Origin: Chelatococcus sp. HY11
GTDB lineage: Bacteria > Pseudomonadota > Alphaproteobacteria > Rhizobiales > Beijerinckiaceae
DNA: 64,000 nt
Reading direction: 5' to 3'
Assembly: GCF_018398335.1 (NCBI RefSeq)
Contig: NZ_JAHBRX010000001.1
Coordinates: forward strand, 868,001 to 932,000
This document shows, piece by piece, positions 1 through 9,098 of the stretch. Position 1 is the first letter of the stretch, and every line of letters begins with the position of its first letter. The notes under the pieces are model-generated. The model was given only the letters and a program-made list of their open reading frames with translations. It was not told where the DNA came from and made no database searches. Both the position numbers and the translations under genes were made by a program.

Positions 1-1125
1 GCCAATATGCAGGCGTAGCGCTGGGCCGCCAGGCGTCCACCGCGTCGCCGTGCGCAGTGGCGCGCAGTCGAACGGAATGGCAAGGCTCTCGAAACCGCCC
101 CACGAATAGCCCATGCCAAACAGCGCGAGCCCGTCGAGCAAGGCAGCGACCGCCTCGTCCGGCCCGGGTTTCAGCACGATCGAGAACAAACCCGATGCGC
201 CGCGATAGTCGCGCGTGAAGAGCGCATGACCTGGATCTGTCGGGAGCGCAGGGTGCAGGACGCGCTGGACTTCCGGATGGCCCGCCAGCCAGCGTGCCAT
301 CTCCAGCCCGGCCTGATGGTGCCTGGCCATGCGCAGCGGCAGCGTGCGCAAGCCACGCAGGACGAGAAACACATCGTCCGGCGCGACCGTGACGCCAAGA
401 TCACCCCAGGTGCGCTTCAGCGCCGGCCAGGTCGCGGCATTGGCGGAGATCGATCCGGACATGACGTCGGAGTGGCCGCCGAGATATTTCGTGGCCGCCT
501 GGATCGTTATATCGGCGCCATGCTCGTGCGCGGAATAGAACAGGGGCGTCGCCCAGGTGTTGTCCGTGAGAACGACCGCGCCATGCGCGTGGGCCACTGC
601 CGCGATGGCGGGAAGGTCCTGCACCTCGAAGCTCTGCGAGCCGGGCGATTCGGTGAAGACCGCACGCGTGTTCGGCTTCAGCAACTGCGCGATGCCAGCG
701 CCGAGAAGCGGATCGTAATAGGTCGTCTCCACACCGAATCGGCGCAGCACGCCGTCGCAGAAATTGCGGGTCGGACCGTAAACGCTGTCGGTCATCAGCA
801 GGTGATCTCCCGCTTTCAGGCACGAGAGGAGGGCGGTGCTCACAGCCGCGAGCCCGGACGGGCAAAGGACGACCCCTGCACTTTCCTTGCCTTCGAGCGC
901 CACCAGCGCTTCTTCGAGCGCGCCCATCGTTGGAGAGCCGCGGCGGCCGTAGCTGTAGCGGCCGGTATGGCCGAGGAGATCGGCCATGGTGGGGCTGAGA
1001 ACCGTCGATCCGTGCACGACGGGTGGGTTCACAAAACCAAAATTCTCGTCGGGATGACGCCCGGCCACCACCATCCGCGTGCCCTCACCCAAGCCTTCGA
1101 TATCGCTTGTTGTCAGCTTGCGCAT
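1..1125 (-). CDS. metC: Cystathionine beta-lyase, C-terminus cut by window edge
   Basis: A PLP-dependent Cys/Met metabolism enzyme that cleaves cystathionine to homocysteine, pyruvate and ammonia in methionine synthesis. I read it directly from the minus strand. It opens with MRKLTTSDIE, preceded by GGGAGG 9 bases upstream of the ATG at 1125, and runs open for 375 codons to the window edge. The PLP-lysine motif ATKYLGGHSD places the Schiff-base lysine at residue 213. SYGRRGSPT and VLCPSGLAAV are also typical of the family. Related enzymes are about 390-395 residues, so roughly 20 C-terminal residues lie outside the window. It diverges from aapJ across a 253-bp spacer. Cystathionine gamma-synthase-like relatives cannot be fully excluded. 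Confidence 0.9.
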   Translation of the reverse strand, partial: MRKLTTSDIEGLGEGTRMVVAGRHPDENFGFVNPPVVHGSTVLSPTMADLLGHTGRYSYGRRGSPTMGALEEALVALEGKESAGVVLCPSGLAAVSTALLSCLKAGDHLLMTDSVYGPTRNFCDGVLRRFGVETTYYDPLLGAGIAQLLKPNTRAVFTESPGSQSFEVQDLPAIAAVAHAHGAVVLTDNTWATPLFYSAHEHGADITIQAATKYLGGHSDVMSGSISANAATWPALKRTWGDLGVTVAPDDVFLVLRGLRTLPLRMARHHQAGLEMARWLAGHPEVQRVLHPALPTDPGHALFTRDYRGASGLFSIVLKPGPDEAVAALLDGLALFGMGYSWGGFESLAIPFDCAPLRTATRWTPGGPALRLHIG

Positions 1126-1378
1126 GTCGGCGCCTCCCGGATTTCTGCCAGTCGAGAAAAAGGTGTCGTGCTCACTGCACCGTGCACGGCATCTCCGTCA
1201 AGCCACACGAAAGCCCTATGATGCGGCTCTTGACCGCCGCCTTAATCTCGAATGTGATGCGATTATCGAGGTTTCGTGCTGACTGGATCGATCTGCAGGT
1301 GCCGGAGGAGCGGTACTGGCAGGCGCCAAGAAAGGTCCGTCGTCGGCGGGTAAGCGGAACCAGAGCGGGAGAACTGCA

Positions 1379-2410
1379 ATGAAGGCAAAATTCAAGGCGC
1401 TTGCGACGGCGCTGGGTATCGCAGCGCTCGGCGCCACCACTGCCATGTCCTCCGCCGCGGCCGCGACGCTGGATCAGGTCAAGCAGCGCGGCGTGCTGCA
1501 ATGCGGCTCGAACACCGGCCTTGCCGGTTTCGGTGTCCCGAACGACAAGGGTGAATGGACTGGCTTCGATGTCGATATGTGCCGCGCCATCGCGGCCGCG
1601 ATCTTCGATGATCCGACCAAGGTGAAATTCGTACCTCTGTCGGCGAAGGATCGCTTTACGGCGCTTCAGTCGGGTGAAGTGGACGTCTTGATCCGCAACA
1701 CCACCTGGACCATGTCGCGCGATACATCGCTCGGCTTGAATTTTACGTCCATCAACTATTACGACGGCCAGGGCTTCATGGTCCGCAAGGGCTTGGGCGT
1801 GAAATCCGCGCTCGAACTCAATGGCGCTTCGGTCTGCGTGCAGCAGGGGACGACCACCGAACTGAACCTCGCGGATTTCTTCCGCTCCCATAACATCAAA
1901 TACGAGGTGGTGGCCTTCGCCTCGTCCTCGGAAGCCGTGAAGGCCTACGACTCCGGCCGTTGCGACGCCTTCACCACCGATGCGTCGGCCCTCTATGCTG
2001 AGCGCCTGCGTTTGGTCGCGCCGGACGACAGCATCGTCCTGCCCGAGATCATTTCCAAAGAGCCTTTCGCTGCGGCGGTTCGCCATGGCGACGACCAGTG
2101 GTACGACCTCGTGCACTGGACGTTATTTGCGATGATCAATGCCGAGGATCTTGGCGTCGCGCAGGCCAATGTCACCGAGCAACTGCAGTCGCAGAACCCG
2201 GAGGTGAAGCGCCTGCTTGGCACGGAAGGCAATTATGGCGAGAGCATTGGGCTGACGAAGGATTGGGTGGTGCGCATCGTCAAGCATGTCGGCAACTATG
2301 GCGACGTGTTCGAGCGCAATCTGGGTGAGAAGACACCGCTCAAGATCAAGCGCGGCCTGAATGCTCTGTGGACCAAGGGCGGCCTGATGTACGCGCCGCC
2401 GGTGCGCTGA
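1379..2410 (+). CDS. aapJ: General L-amino acid ABC transporter, periplasmic binding protein
   Basis: Periplasmic solute receptor of the Aap/Bzt broad-specificity amino-acid uptake system, family 3 solute-binding proteins. The 343-residue product has a cleavable signal peptide (Lys-rich start, hydrophobic core, Ala-rich cleavage region near residue 27). It has the family-typical start of the mature domain with LQCGSNTGLAGF, the GFDVDMCRA block, and paired cysteines. The ATG start gives a normal signal peptide. The permease and ATPase genes follow on the same strand but only after about 1.1 kb, longer than in typical aap operons. A GC-rich hairpin directly follows its stop codon and may lower transcription into the downstream genes, so that binding protein is made in excess. 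Confidence 0.93.
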   Translation: MKAKFKALATALGIAALGATTAMSSAAAATLDQVKQRGVLQCGSNTGLAGFGVPNDKGEWTGFDVDMCRAIAAAIFDDPTKVKFVPLSAKDRFTALQSGEVDVLIRNTTWTMSRDTSLGLNFTSINYYDGQGFMVRKGLGVKSALELNGASVCVQQGTTTELNLADFFRSHNIKYEVVAFASSSEAVKAYDSGRCDAFTTDASALYAERLRLVAPDDSIVLPEIISKEPFAAAVRHGDDQWYDLVHWTLFAMINAEDLGVAQANVTEQLQSQNPEVKRLLGTEGNYGESIGLTKDWVVRIVKHVGNYGDVFERNLGEKTPLKIKRGLNALWTKGGLMYAPPVR

Positions 2411-2422
2411 TCACGACGAGAC

Positions 2423-2444
2423 CGGGCCGATCATATCCGGCCCG
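2423..2444 (+). terminator. GC-rich hairpin after aapJ
   Basis: Perfect 7-bp stem CGGGCCG / CGGCCCG with an 8-base loop, 12 bases past the aapJ stop codon. There is no T-tract behind it, so it may act as a partial terminator or 3' mRNA stabiliser rather than a strong intrinsic terminator. Confidence 0.45.
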
Positions 2445-3056
2445 TGCTTGACCTCCATCGATGAGCGGTGCTTCGGCGGATCGCCCGCCAGAGCGCCGCT
2501 CACGTAAAGCTTGGCGAGCGGCGCCCCAAGGGTCTCCGTCGCGGTGGGCATCAGAGGGGTATCTCGTCAGGCGTGACGTATGGGCCGTCGAGGGTCGCCC
2601 CGTGTTCGGCGTCTTCTGCCACGGTCGCAGCTGTAACGCGCGTCTTGACTTGATCAGCCTCGCTTCGGGTCGGGCGTGTGCGTCGACTTCGACTGCGATC
2701 TCATGGCCTGATGCCGCTATTCCAGGTGCGAGAATTCCGCTGTTGTGCCCCCGGAGCCGCCAGGCAGCAGAAGGAGGGGTTTCCATCCAACGCCAGCGCG
2801 TGGCTTGCCGGGCTGGGCCCCGCCCTGACGGCTCCGTCCGCTATTCGCTGGCCAGATGCATTGCTCGTTTGTTGGTCTCTTAGACTATTGATGGAGCAAA
2901 TTGCGTGTGACTTGTTGCGCATGCAAAATTGCCAAAGCCCGTTAGTCTGTTAAGGTTTATGGTTAAGCAATCGCAGTCTTCGCCGCGAGCAAGGTGAAGC
3001 GCCGACTTCGTTGATCTTGCGCCGTCATTGCGGCTCGTCAGGAGTGGCGGTGTCTT

Positions 3057-3092
3057 GGGATTGTGGTTTGGGATCGTGGTTTGGGATTGTAA
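3057..3092. repeat. 13-bp tandem repeat, 2.7 copies
   Basis: The unit is GGGATTGTGGTTT. The second copy differs at one base (C for T) and the third is partial (GGGATTGT). Seen directly in the sequence. Function unknown. Confidence 0.85.
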
Positions 3093-3155
3093 GCGCACTA
3101 CCGCAATCGTTCCGCGGCGGGCGGGCCATGCGGACCTTGAGCTGAGCCCTGTTGG

Positions 3156-3195
3156 CATGGGTTGTGCGTGGAAGACATGGGTTGTGCGTGGAAGA
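3156..3195. repeat. 20-bp perfect tandem duplication
   Basis: Two identical adjacent copies of CATGGGTTGTGCGTGGAAGA at 3156-3175 and 3176-3195, in the long gap between aapJ and aapQ. The perfect identity suggests a recent slippage duplication. Confidence 0.9.
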
Positions 3196-3521
3196 GTTGA
3201 CTTGATGCGCGCGCAAGCTGCGCGACAGGCGCCCGGTCGTGATCAATGTCGGCGACGGATATGGCACGGAGCGGTGGACCTCCGCAGGAACGGGCGACGG
3301 CTTCTGTGCGTTGAATGCAAGCAGCTGGAAAGAAAGAAGTATCGGGCTGGGAGAAGCAGGTACGGCCGGCCCTATGGCATCCGCGGCCGACGCGTTCCGA
3401 ACCAGACTTCGTGCGCATATGGCCAAGAGTTTGCGGTTCTTCTCCTGCTCTTTCGCAATCAGGATTATGATGAATTTGACGCGAAATTCGGATCATAGGG
3501 CGACAACATCGGGGAGTGGCC

Positions 3522-4709
3522 GTGTCCAGCGCTGACGTTTCCGGACCCAAACGCGGGTCGCTGATCAACGACCCGAAGATCAGAGGCCTCATCTACCAGT
3601 TCGTATTGGTCGCTGTCCTGGCATTCCTCGTCTATGGAGCGGCCAGCAATGCCATCGAGAATTTGCGTGCTGCGCGCATTGCCTCCGGCTTTGGCTTCCT
3701 CAATCAGCCCGCCGGCTTCGACGTCAACCAGAAGCTCATTCCATTTTCCTCGTCGGGCTCCACCTATGCTGACGCGTTCTTCGTCGGCCTGCTGAACACC
3801 CTCCTCGTCGCGGCCATCGCGGTGGTCGTCGCCACCGTCCTCGGCTTTGTGATCGGCGTGGCGCGACTGTCCCAGAACTGGATCGTCGCGAAGCTCGCGG
3901 CGGTCTATGTCGAATGTGTCCGTAACGTGCCGCTGCTGCTGCAGCTGTTCATCTGGTACAACGCGGTGCTGAAGCCGTTGCCTGGTCCTCGGCAGTCGCT
4001 CGAGCTCGGTGCCGGAACCTATCTCAACAGTCGCGGTCTCTTCCTTCCCCAGCCCTTGTTCGGTGAGCGGTTCGGGTGGGTCTGGATCGGTCTCGCCGTG
4101 GCGATCGCAGGCTCTTACCTGTTCCATCGCTGGGCCCACCGTCAGCAACTGGCGACCGGCCGGCAATATCCGGTGATCCGCATCGCCATCGGCCTCATCA
4201 TAGGCTTGCCGTTGGTGATCTATTTCCTGATTGGGCAGCCGCTGACCTTCAATTATCCCGAGCTGCGCGGTTTCAACTTCGCCGGCGGCATCCAGGTCTT
4301 TCCGGAATTCGTGGCCCTTCTGATCGGCCTCGCGACCTACACGGCCGCGTTCATCGCCGAGATCGTGAGAGCAGGGATTCTCTCCGTCTCGCGCGGGCAG
4401 ACCGAAGCCGCCTACGCGCTGGGGCTGCATTCCAGCCCGACGCTGCGGCTGGTAGTGATTCCCCAGGCCATGCGGGTGATCATACCGCCGCTGACCAACC
4501 AGTACCTCAATCTCGTCAAGAACTCCTCGCTGGCGGTCGCGATTGGCTATCCCGATCTGGTCCAGGTTTTCATGGGCACGGTGCTCAATCAGACGGGGCA
4601 GGCGGTCGAGGTCATCGCGATCACGATGGCCGTCTATCTCGCCATCAGCGTCGTCACTTCGCTGCTGATGAACATCTATAACCGCCGCATGGCAATCGTC
4701 GAACGGTGA
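3522..4709 (+). CDS. aapQ: General L-amino acid ABC transporter permease
   Basis: First inner-membrane permease of the Aap system. It is 395 residues with the long N-terminal region and the large insert between early and late membrane helices that are typical of AapQ/BztB. The C-terminal EAA-type loop reads EAAYALGLHSSPTLRLVVIP, the contact site for the ATPase. GTG at 3522 is preferred over GTG at 3516 because GGGGAG at 3511-3516 would have no spacing to the earlier codon and 5 bases to the later one. aapM follows 7 bases after the stop, so the two are co-transcribed. Confidence 0.92.
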   Translation: MSSADVSGPKRGSLINDPKIRGLIYQFVLVAVLAFLVYGAASNAIENLRAARIASGFGFLNQPAGFDVNQKLIPFSSSGSTYADAFFVGLLNTLLVAAIAVVVATVLGFVIGVARLSQNWIVAKLAAVYVECVRNVPLLLQLFIWYNAVLKPLPGPRQSLELGAGTYLNSRGLFLPQPLFGERFGWVWIGLAVAIAGSYLFHRWAHRQQLATGRQYPVIRIAIGLIIGLPLVIYFLIGQPLTFNYPELRGFNFAGGIQVFPEFVALLIGLATYTAAFIAEIVRAGILSVSRGQTEAAYALGLHSSPTLRLVVIPQAMRVIIPPLTNQYLNLVKNSSLAVAIGYPDLVQVFMGTVLNQTGQAVEVIAITMAVYLAISVVTSLLMNIYNRRMAIVER

Positions 4710-4716
4710 GGCTGCG

Positions 4717-5868
4717 ATGTCGATGCTTGTGACCCAACAGCCCTACCTTCGTCAGACCCAAGTGGATCCGGAGCCGCCGCCGGCCCTTGTCAGCGGTCCG
4801 ATCGCCTGGGTCCGCGCCCATCTCCTGTCGTCACCGCTCAATATCGCGATGACGGTCATCACGCTGTATCTGGCCTACCTGGTCTTCGTGCCGCTGATCA
4901 AATTCGCGTTGATCGACGCGGTCTGGACCGGGCAGGATCGCGAGGCCTGCCTCGCCGGTCCGGGTGGAGGCGAGGTCGGCGCTTGCTGGGCTTATGTCAG
5001 AGCGAGGTTCAGTTATTTCGTCTATGGCTCCTATCCGTGGGAGCAGCGCTGGCGGGTTGACGTCTTCTTCGTGCTCACGGCGATCGGCGTCGTCTGGATG
5101 CTCTGGCTCGATGCGCCGCGGCGGAGCCTCGGCGCCATCTATTTCTTCATCATCTATCCGATCGTCTCCTTCATCCTGCTCAGCGGCTGGAGCGCCATCG
5201 GCCTGAGCATCGTCGACACCTCGCTGTGGGGCGGCATTCTCGTCACCCTGATCGTGTCGATCGTCGGCATCGTGTTTTCTCTGCCCTTTGGCGTGGTGCT
5301 AGCACTTGGCCGGCGGTCGGCGCTTCCGGCGATCAGGCTCGCCAGCGTCATCTTCATCGAGGTCATCCGAGGGGTGCCGCTGATCACCGTGCTGTTCATG
5401 GCCAATACCATGCTGCCGCTGTTCCTGCCGGGCAACATGACGCCGGATAGGTTGCTGCGTCCGCTGGTCGGCGTTGCGATCTTCGCCGCCGCCTATATGG
5501 CGGAGGTGGTGCGCGGGGGCCTGCAGGCCATCCCGAAGGGACAGTACGAGGGCGCGATGTCGCTTGGCCTCGGCTATTGGACGATGATGCGTCTGGTGGT
5601 GCTTCCACAGGCCCTGCGCATCGTGATCCCCGGCATCGTCAATGTGTTCATCGCGCTCTTCAAGGACACGACGCTGGTGTCCATCGTCGGCATCTTTGAT
5701 CTCCTGCGTACCATTGAAGCGACTTTGACGGACCCCACCTGGAGCACGCCCACGACCCGTTTCTCGGGTTACGCTTTCGCGGCGGTGTTCTATTTTATCT
5801 TCTGTTTCGGTATGTCTCGCTATTCACTCGCGATCGAACGGCGCTTCGCGAGGGGACACAAGAGGTGA
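4717..5868 (+). CDS. aapM: General L-amino acid ABC transporter permease
   Basis: Second permease subunit of the Aap system, 383 residues, with several hydrophobic helices. The ATPase-docking loop is [20 protein letters not shown]. As in other AapM/BztC proteins, there is an extended periplasmic segment with two cysteines between the first helices ([14 protein letters not shown] region). It begins 7 bases after aapQ and its stop codon overlaps the start of aapP, so translation is probably coupled. Confidence 0.92.
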   Translation: MSMLVTQQPYLRQTQVDPEPPPALVSGPIAWVRAHLLSSPLNIAMTVITLYLAYLVFVPLIKFALIDAVWTGQDREACLAGPGGGEVGACWAYVRARFSYFVYGSYPWEQRWRVDVFFVLTAIGVVWMLWLDAPRRSLGAIYFFIIYPIVSFILLSGWSAIGLSIVDTSLWGGILVTLIVSIVGIVFSLPFGVVLALGRRSALPAIRLASVIFIEVIRGVPLITVLFMANTMLPLFLPGNMTPDRLLRPLVGVAIFAAAYMAEVVRGGLQAIPKGQYEGAMSLGLGYWTMMRLVVLPQALRIVIPGIVNVFIALFKDTTLVSIVGIFDLLRTIEATLTDPTWSTPTTRFSGYAFAAVFYFIFCFGMSRYSLAIERRFARGHKR

Positions 5869-6668
5869 ATGCGACAATGGCCACTGCAACTGCCCCTCAG
5901 ACATCTGCCCGTTTGAAGCCGACACCCCTGAACGGTGAGGTGGCGGTCGAGATGGTCGACGTGCACAAGTGGTATGGTGAATTCCATGTGCTCCGAGACA
6001 TCAATCTCAAGGTCACCCGTGGCGAGCGCATCGTGATCTGCGGGCCGTCAGGCTCGGGCAAATCGACGATGATCCGCTGCATCAACCGCCTCGAAGAGCA
6101 TCAGCGCGGCTCGATCGTCGTCGACGGGATAGAGCTGACGAACGATCTCAAGCGCATCGACGAGGTGCGGCGGGACGTCGGCATGGTGTTCCAACATTTC
6201 AATCTCTTCCCGCATCTGACTATTCTCGAGAACTGCACGCTCGCGCCGATCTGGGTCCGCAAGATGGCCAAGAAGCAGGCCGAGGAAGTGGCCATGCATT
6301 ATCTCACGCGCGTGAAGATCCCCGAGCAGGCCAACAAATATCCTGGCCAGCTCTCGGGCGGTCAGCAGCAGCGCGTGGCGATCGCCCGTTCGCTCTGCAT
6401 GAACCCCAAGATCATGCTGTTCGACGAGCCGACCTCGGCGTTGGATCCGGAGATGGTCAAGGAGGTCCTCGACACCATGGTAGGGCTTGCCGAAGAAGGG
6501 ATGACGATGCTGTGCGTTACCCATGAGATGGGCTTCGCGCGGCAGGTCGCCAATCGGGTCATCTTCATGGATGCCGGGCAGATCGTCGAAATGAACACGC
6601 CCGACCAGTTCTTCGCCAATCCACAGCACGAGCGCACGAAGCTGTTTCTCAGCCAGATCCTCCACTAA
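5865..6668 (+). CDS. aapP: General L-amino acid ABC transporter ATPase
   Basis: Cytoplasmic ATPase of the Aap uptake system. Walker A GPSGSGKS is at residues 60-67, the signature LSGGQ at 163-167, and Walker B IMLFDEP at 183-189, followed by the switch region VTHEMGFA. The length of 267 residues is usual for polar amino-acid transporter ATPases. The GTG at 5865 overlaps the aapM stop by three bases, with AGGGGA about 8 bases upstream. An in-frame ATG at 5877 is a possible alternative start. A terminator-like hairpin follows the gene, making it the last gene of aapJQMP. Confidence 0.94.
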   Translation: MNATMATATAPQTSARLKPTPLNGEVAVEMVDVHKWYGEFHVLRDINLKVTRGERIVICGPSGSGKSTMIRCINRLEEHQRGSIVVDGIELTNDLKRIDEVRRDVGMVFQHFNLFPHLTILENCTLAPIWVRKMAKKQAEEVAMHYLTRVKIPEQANKYPGQLSGGQQQRVAIARSLCMNPKIMLFDEPTSALDPEMVKEVLDTMVGLAEEGMTMLCVTHEMGFARQVANRVIFMDAGQIVEMNTPDQFFANPQHERTKLFLSQILH

Positions 6669-6680
6669 GACCATCCGGGT

Positions 6681-6712
6681 CGGCTCTGCGGCGTGTCATC
6701 ACCGCGGAGCCG
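6681..6712 (+). terminator. Terminator-like hairpin after aapP
   Basis: CGGCTCTGCGG pairs with CCGCGGAGCCG across a 10-base loop, with one G-U type mismatch. It starts 12 bases after the aapP stop and is followed only by a weak T-rich run (GTTCTC). Confidence 0.45.
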
Positions 6713-6732
6713 GTTCTCACCGGAGGCTCGTG

Positions 6733-7233
6733 ATGCGTTTCCTGATCATTGCTTTCGCCGCAATCGCCGTGGCTTTCGCCGTTTCGCTCGTCCTCGGACG
6801 GCGCGGAATCTATGTGGCCACGGTCGCCTTGCTGATCGGCGCCGGGATAGCGCTGCTCTCGGTTTTCATCACGAGTTGCTCGCAATGCTGGACGTCGGCA
6901 TTGCCGGTGGGCGCCTTCTTTTCAGCGCCCTTCTACATCGTCGGATGGATCGCCCTGGCGCAGGCGGAGATGGTGGAGAGCAGACGCTCTCTGCTCTACG
7001 GCTTGTGCGGCGTGATGGTCGTGCAGGTCCTATGGGCGAGCAGGGTCATCCTGTTCGCGACGGTCGATGGCCGCTGCCCGTGTGGCGCGGGCCTTTTCGG
7101 CCTCATCACCACCGAACTGTCGGCGGTCGGGTTCGATCGCTGGGCGGGTCCCTGGTTCCTGGCCGAGGCAATCGTCACGCTGGCCATTCTCATCGCCGCC
7201 CTGCGGCGGCCAACCGAGCTGCCCGCCGCTTGA
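6733..7233 (+). CDS. Hypothetical multi-pass membrane protein
   Basis: I do not recognise the family. The 166-residue product has about five hydrophobic segments and starts with MRFLIIAFAA. It carries two cysteine pairs (SCSQC near residue 55 and CPC in the second half), which could be redox or metal sites. The ATG at 6733 has CGGAGG 6 bases upstream, and a GTG three bases earlier is possible. It stands alone between aapP and the convergent transglycosylase gene. I cannot infer a function. Confidence 0.65.
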   Translation: MRFLIIAFAAIAVAFAVSLVLGRRGIYVATVALLIGAGIALLSVFITSCSQCWTSALPVGAFFSAPFYIVGWIALAQAEMVESRRSLLYGLCGVMVVQVLWASRVILFATVDGRCPCGAGLFGLITTELSAVGFDRWAGPWFLAEAIVTLAILIAALRRPTELPAA

Positions 7234-7357
7234 TTCGGCTATCTCAGATGGCCGGGTAAGTGCCCACGTTCCCGCCTCTTGCTCCTCTTGCCCATTTTGC
7301 CGGCTAGCCTATCCCGGCCATTCGGCGGACAGTCGACGCGGTTGTCATGTGACGCGC

Positions 7358-8227
7358 TCAGTTCGATGCGGCGCGCGTCCCTTCAAGGCGCGAGGCAAAG
7401 TAGCCGATCGTGCGCGAGTAGACGCTCGCCCGGTTCCATTGCTTCAGCACCTCGGCATTGGCGGAGCCCGGCTCCCACGAGCCGCCCGCGACCCAGCCGT
7501 GGCCTTTCAGGAAGTTGGCGGTAGAGGCCAGCACGTCCGGGACGCTGCGAATGAGGTCACGACGGCCATCGCCGTCGAAATCCACCGCGTAACGGTAGTA
7601 GGACGTGGCCATGAACTGGGTCTGGCCTATTTCTCCAGCCCAGGCGCCACGCATCTCGGAGGGATGCAGATCGCCGCGATCGACAACGCGAAGCGCGTCG
7701 AGAAGCTGCGCGCGGAACATGTCGGAGCGCCGGCAGTCAAAAGCCAAGGTCGCGATGGAGCGAATGGCCGGCAGTTTGCCCATATTGCCGCCGAAATCGG
7801 TCTCCAGACCCCAGATGGCCACGATGATCGCGGGCTGGACGCCATAGCGCTGTTCGATCTGCCGCAGCAGGCCGGCGTGCCGCTTCAAGAGGCCTGAACC
7901 TTTCTGCACCCGATAGGGCGGCACCATGCGCTGTGAGAACTGCTCGAAGCTCTGGCGAAAATGGCCCTGGCGCCGGTCTTGGCGCACAACGGCGGGATCA
8001 AAGGTTACTCCGTCGAGCGCCGCCAGGCCGCGCGGCGATACGCCCTGGCTTGCCGCCTGCTGGCGGAAGCTGGCGATAAAACCCTCAAAGCTGCCAGTCG
8101 TCTGGCAACCCGCATTGGGCTGGGCCTGTGCGGGGCTCAAGGACGACAGGAGCAGGACGGGGAGCGCGGCCAGCAGAGACCTATGGAGGGAACTCAGTGA
8201 AACTCGACGCAGTTTGGCCGATATCAT
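7358..8227 (-). CDS. Lytic murein transglycosylase (MltB-type)
   Basis: Periplasmic enzyme that cleaves peptidoglycan glycan strands and forms 1,6-anhydroMurNAc ends. The 289-residue product starts at the ATG at 8227, with GAGAGG 6 bases before it. A signal peptide ends near SPAQAQ. The SLT_2 domain follows, with the catalytic-glutamate motif AIWGLETDFG and the substrate-site motifs GEIGQTQFMATSYY and FDGDGRRD. The protein ends shortly after the catalytic domain, so the C-terminal peptidoglycan-binding domain of some relatives is missing. Longer readings begin upstream in sequence that overlaps recO and lack a signal peptide. Divergent from recO. Confidence 0.9.
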   Translation of the reverse strand: MISAKLRRVSLSSLHRSLLAALPVLLLSSLSPAQAQPNAGCQTTGSFEGFIASFRQQAASQGVSPRGLAALDGVTFDPAVVRQDRRQGHFRQSFEQFSQRMVPPYRVQKGSGLLKRHAGLLRQIEQRYGVQPAIIVAIWGLETDFGGNMGKLPAIRSIATLAFDCRRSDMFRAQLLDALRVVDRGDLHPSEMRGAWAGEIGQTQFMATSYYRYAVDFDGDGRRDLIRSVPDVLASTANFLKGHGWVAGGSWEPGSANAEVLKQWNRASVYSRTIGYFASRLEGTRAASN

Positions 8228-8335
8228 GGCGCGCCTCTCGCGTTGTTTCCAAAGAAGTGCCGTTTCAAAACGGCATCGGTGATGGTAGGCCGCAGCCTGT
8301 AGCTTTTGCAATGTCGCGCGATCGGCGAACCGCTC

Positions 8336-9058
8336 ATGCAGTGGCAGGATGATGGTATCATTATAGGGGTCAAGCGTCACGGTGAGGGGAGTGTCATCCT
8401 CGAATTGATGACGAAGGTCCACGGACGACATCTCGGTCTCGTCCGGGGCGGCCGCTCGCCACGCCAGCAAGCCACCTTGCAGGCCGGCAATCGTGTTGAT
8501 GCGGTCTGGCGCGCACGCATCGAGGAGCAGCTCGGCACCTATGCGGTCGAGGCCGTGAAGCTGAACACGGCGCGCTTTCTCGGGGTGCCTGCCGCGCTTT
8601 ACGGGCTGGCGTCCGCCGCGGCGTTGCTGCGCCTGTTGCCCGAGCGCGACCCGCATTCCGGCCTTTTCGATGCGCTTGGGGTGCTTGTCGACCACCTGGA
8701 CGATACGCGAATCGCGCCTGCGCTGCTTGTGCGCTTCGAGCTCGAAATGCTGGCCGAGCTGGGGTTCGGCCTCGATCTTGGGGCCTGCGCCGTGACGGGC
8801 GCCACGTCAGAACTCGTCTATGTGTCGCCGAAATCCGGACGCGCGGTGTCGGCTTCGGCCGGCGAGCCCTATCATGAGCGCCTGCTCGCTCTTCCAGGCT
8901 TTCTCCGTGAAGATCGATCCCGCGATCATCCGACCCATGCGGAACTCGTGGCCGGGTTCACACTGACGGGCTATTTCCTGAGGCGGCATGTATTCGCGCC
9001 GCGAGGTATCGCCTGGCCTGACGCGCGCGATCTATTCGTTGCTCGGCTCAAGGATTGA
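8336..9058 (+). CDS. recO: DNA repair protein RecO
   Basis: RecO helps load RecA on SSB-coated single-stranded DNA in the RecF pathway. The 240-residue product begins MQWQDDGIIIGVKRHGEGS, the usual N-terminal OB-fold start, followed by LVRGGRSPRQQATLQAGN. The helical C-terminal domain holds FELEMLAELGFGLDL. Start chosen at the ATG at 8336, because relatives begin at this point and an upstream reading adds unrelated residues. The C-terminal zinc-cysteine cluster of many RecO proteins is not evident, as in other alphaproteobacteria. It converges on the MFS gene. Confidence 0.9.
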   Translation: MQWQDDGIIIGVKRHGEGSVILELMTKVHGRHLGLVRGGRSPRQQATLQAGNRVDAVWRARIEEQLGTYAVEAVKLNTARFLGVPAALYGLASAAALLRLLPERDPHSGLFDALGVLVDHLDDTRIAPALLVRFELEMLAELGFGLDLGACAVTGATSELVYVSPKSGRAVSASAGEPYHERLLALPGFLREDRSRDHPTHAELVAGFTLTGYFLRRHVFAPRGIAWPDARDLFVARLKD

Positions 9059-9098
9059 GCGAGGAGGGGCTCGCTCGGAGCTCCTCACCTGAAAACGC

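Larger units (their letters stand above)
2445..3521. other. 1.1-kb non-coding gap inside the aap locus
   Basis: No convincing gene. The open frames here have no family resemblance, no good ribosome sites and no consistent codon bias. Two short tandem repeats lie within it (annotated separately). The final bases GGGGAG at 3511-3516 form the aapQ ribosome site. The gap could contain a separate promoter for aapQMP or be the scar of a lost insertion. Confidence 0.6.

Noticed and set aside
226-1221. Long plus-strand open frame over metC
   Set aside because: It is antisense to the clear metC frame and has an Arg/His-rich composition with no family resemblance.
1172-2116. Minus-strand open frame over aapJ
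   Set aside because: Shadow of aapJ caused by high GC; no ribosome site or known motif.
3028-3498. Plus-strand frame in the aapJ-aapQ gap
   Set aside because: It runs through both tandem repeats, has no ribosome site, and both strands look equally poor.
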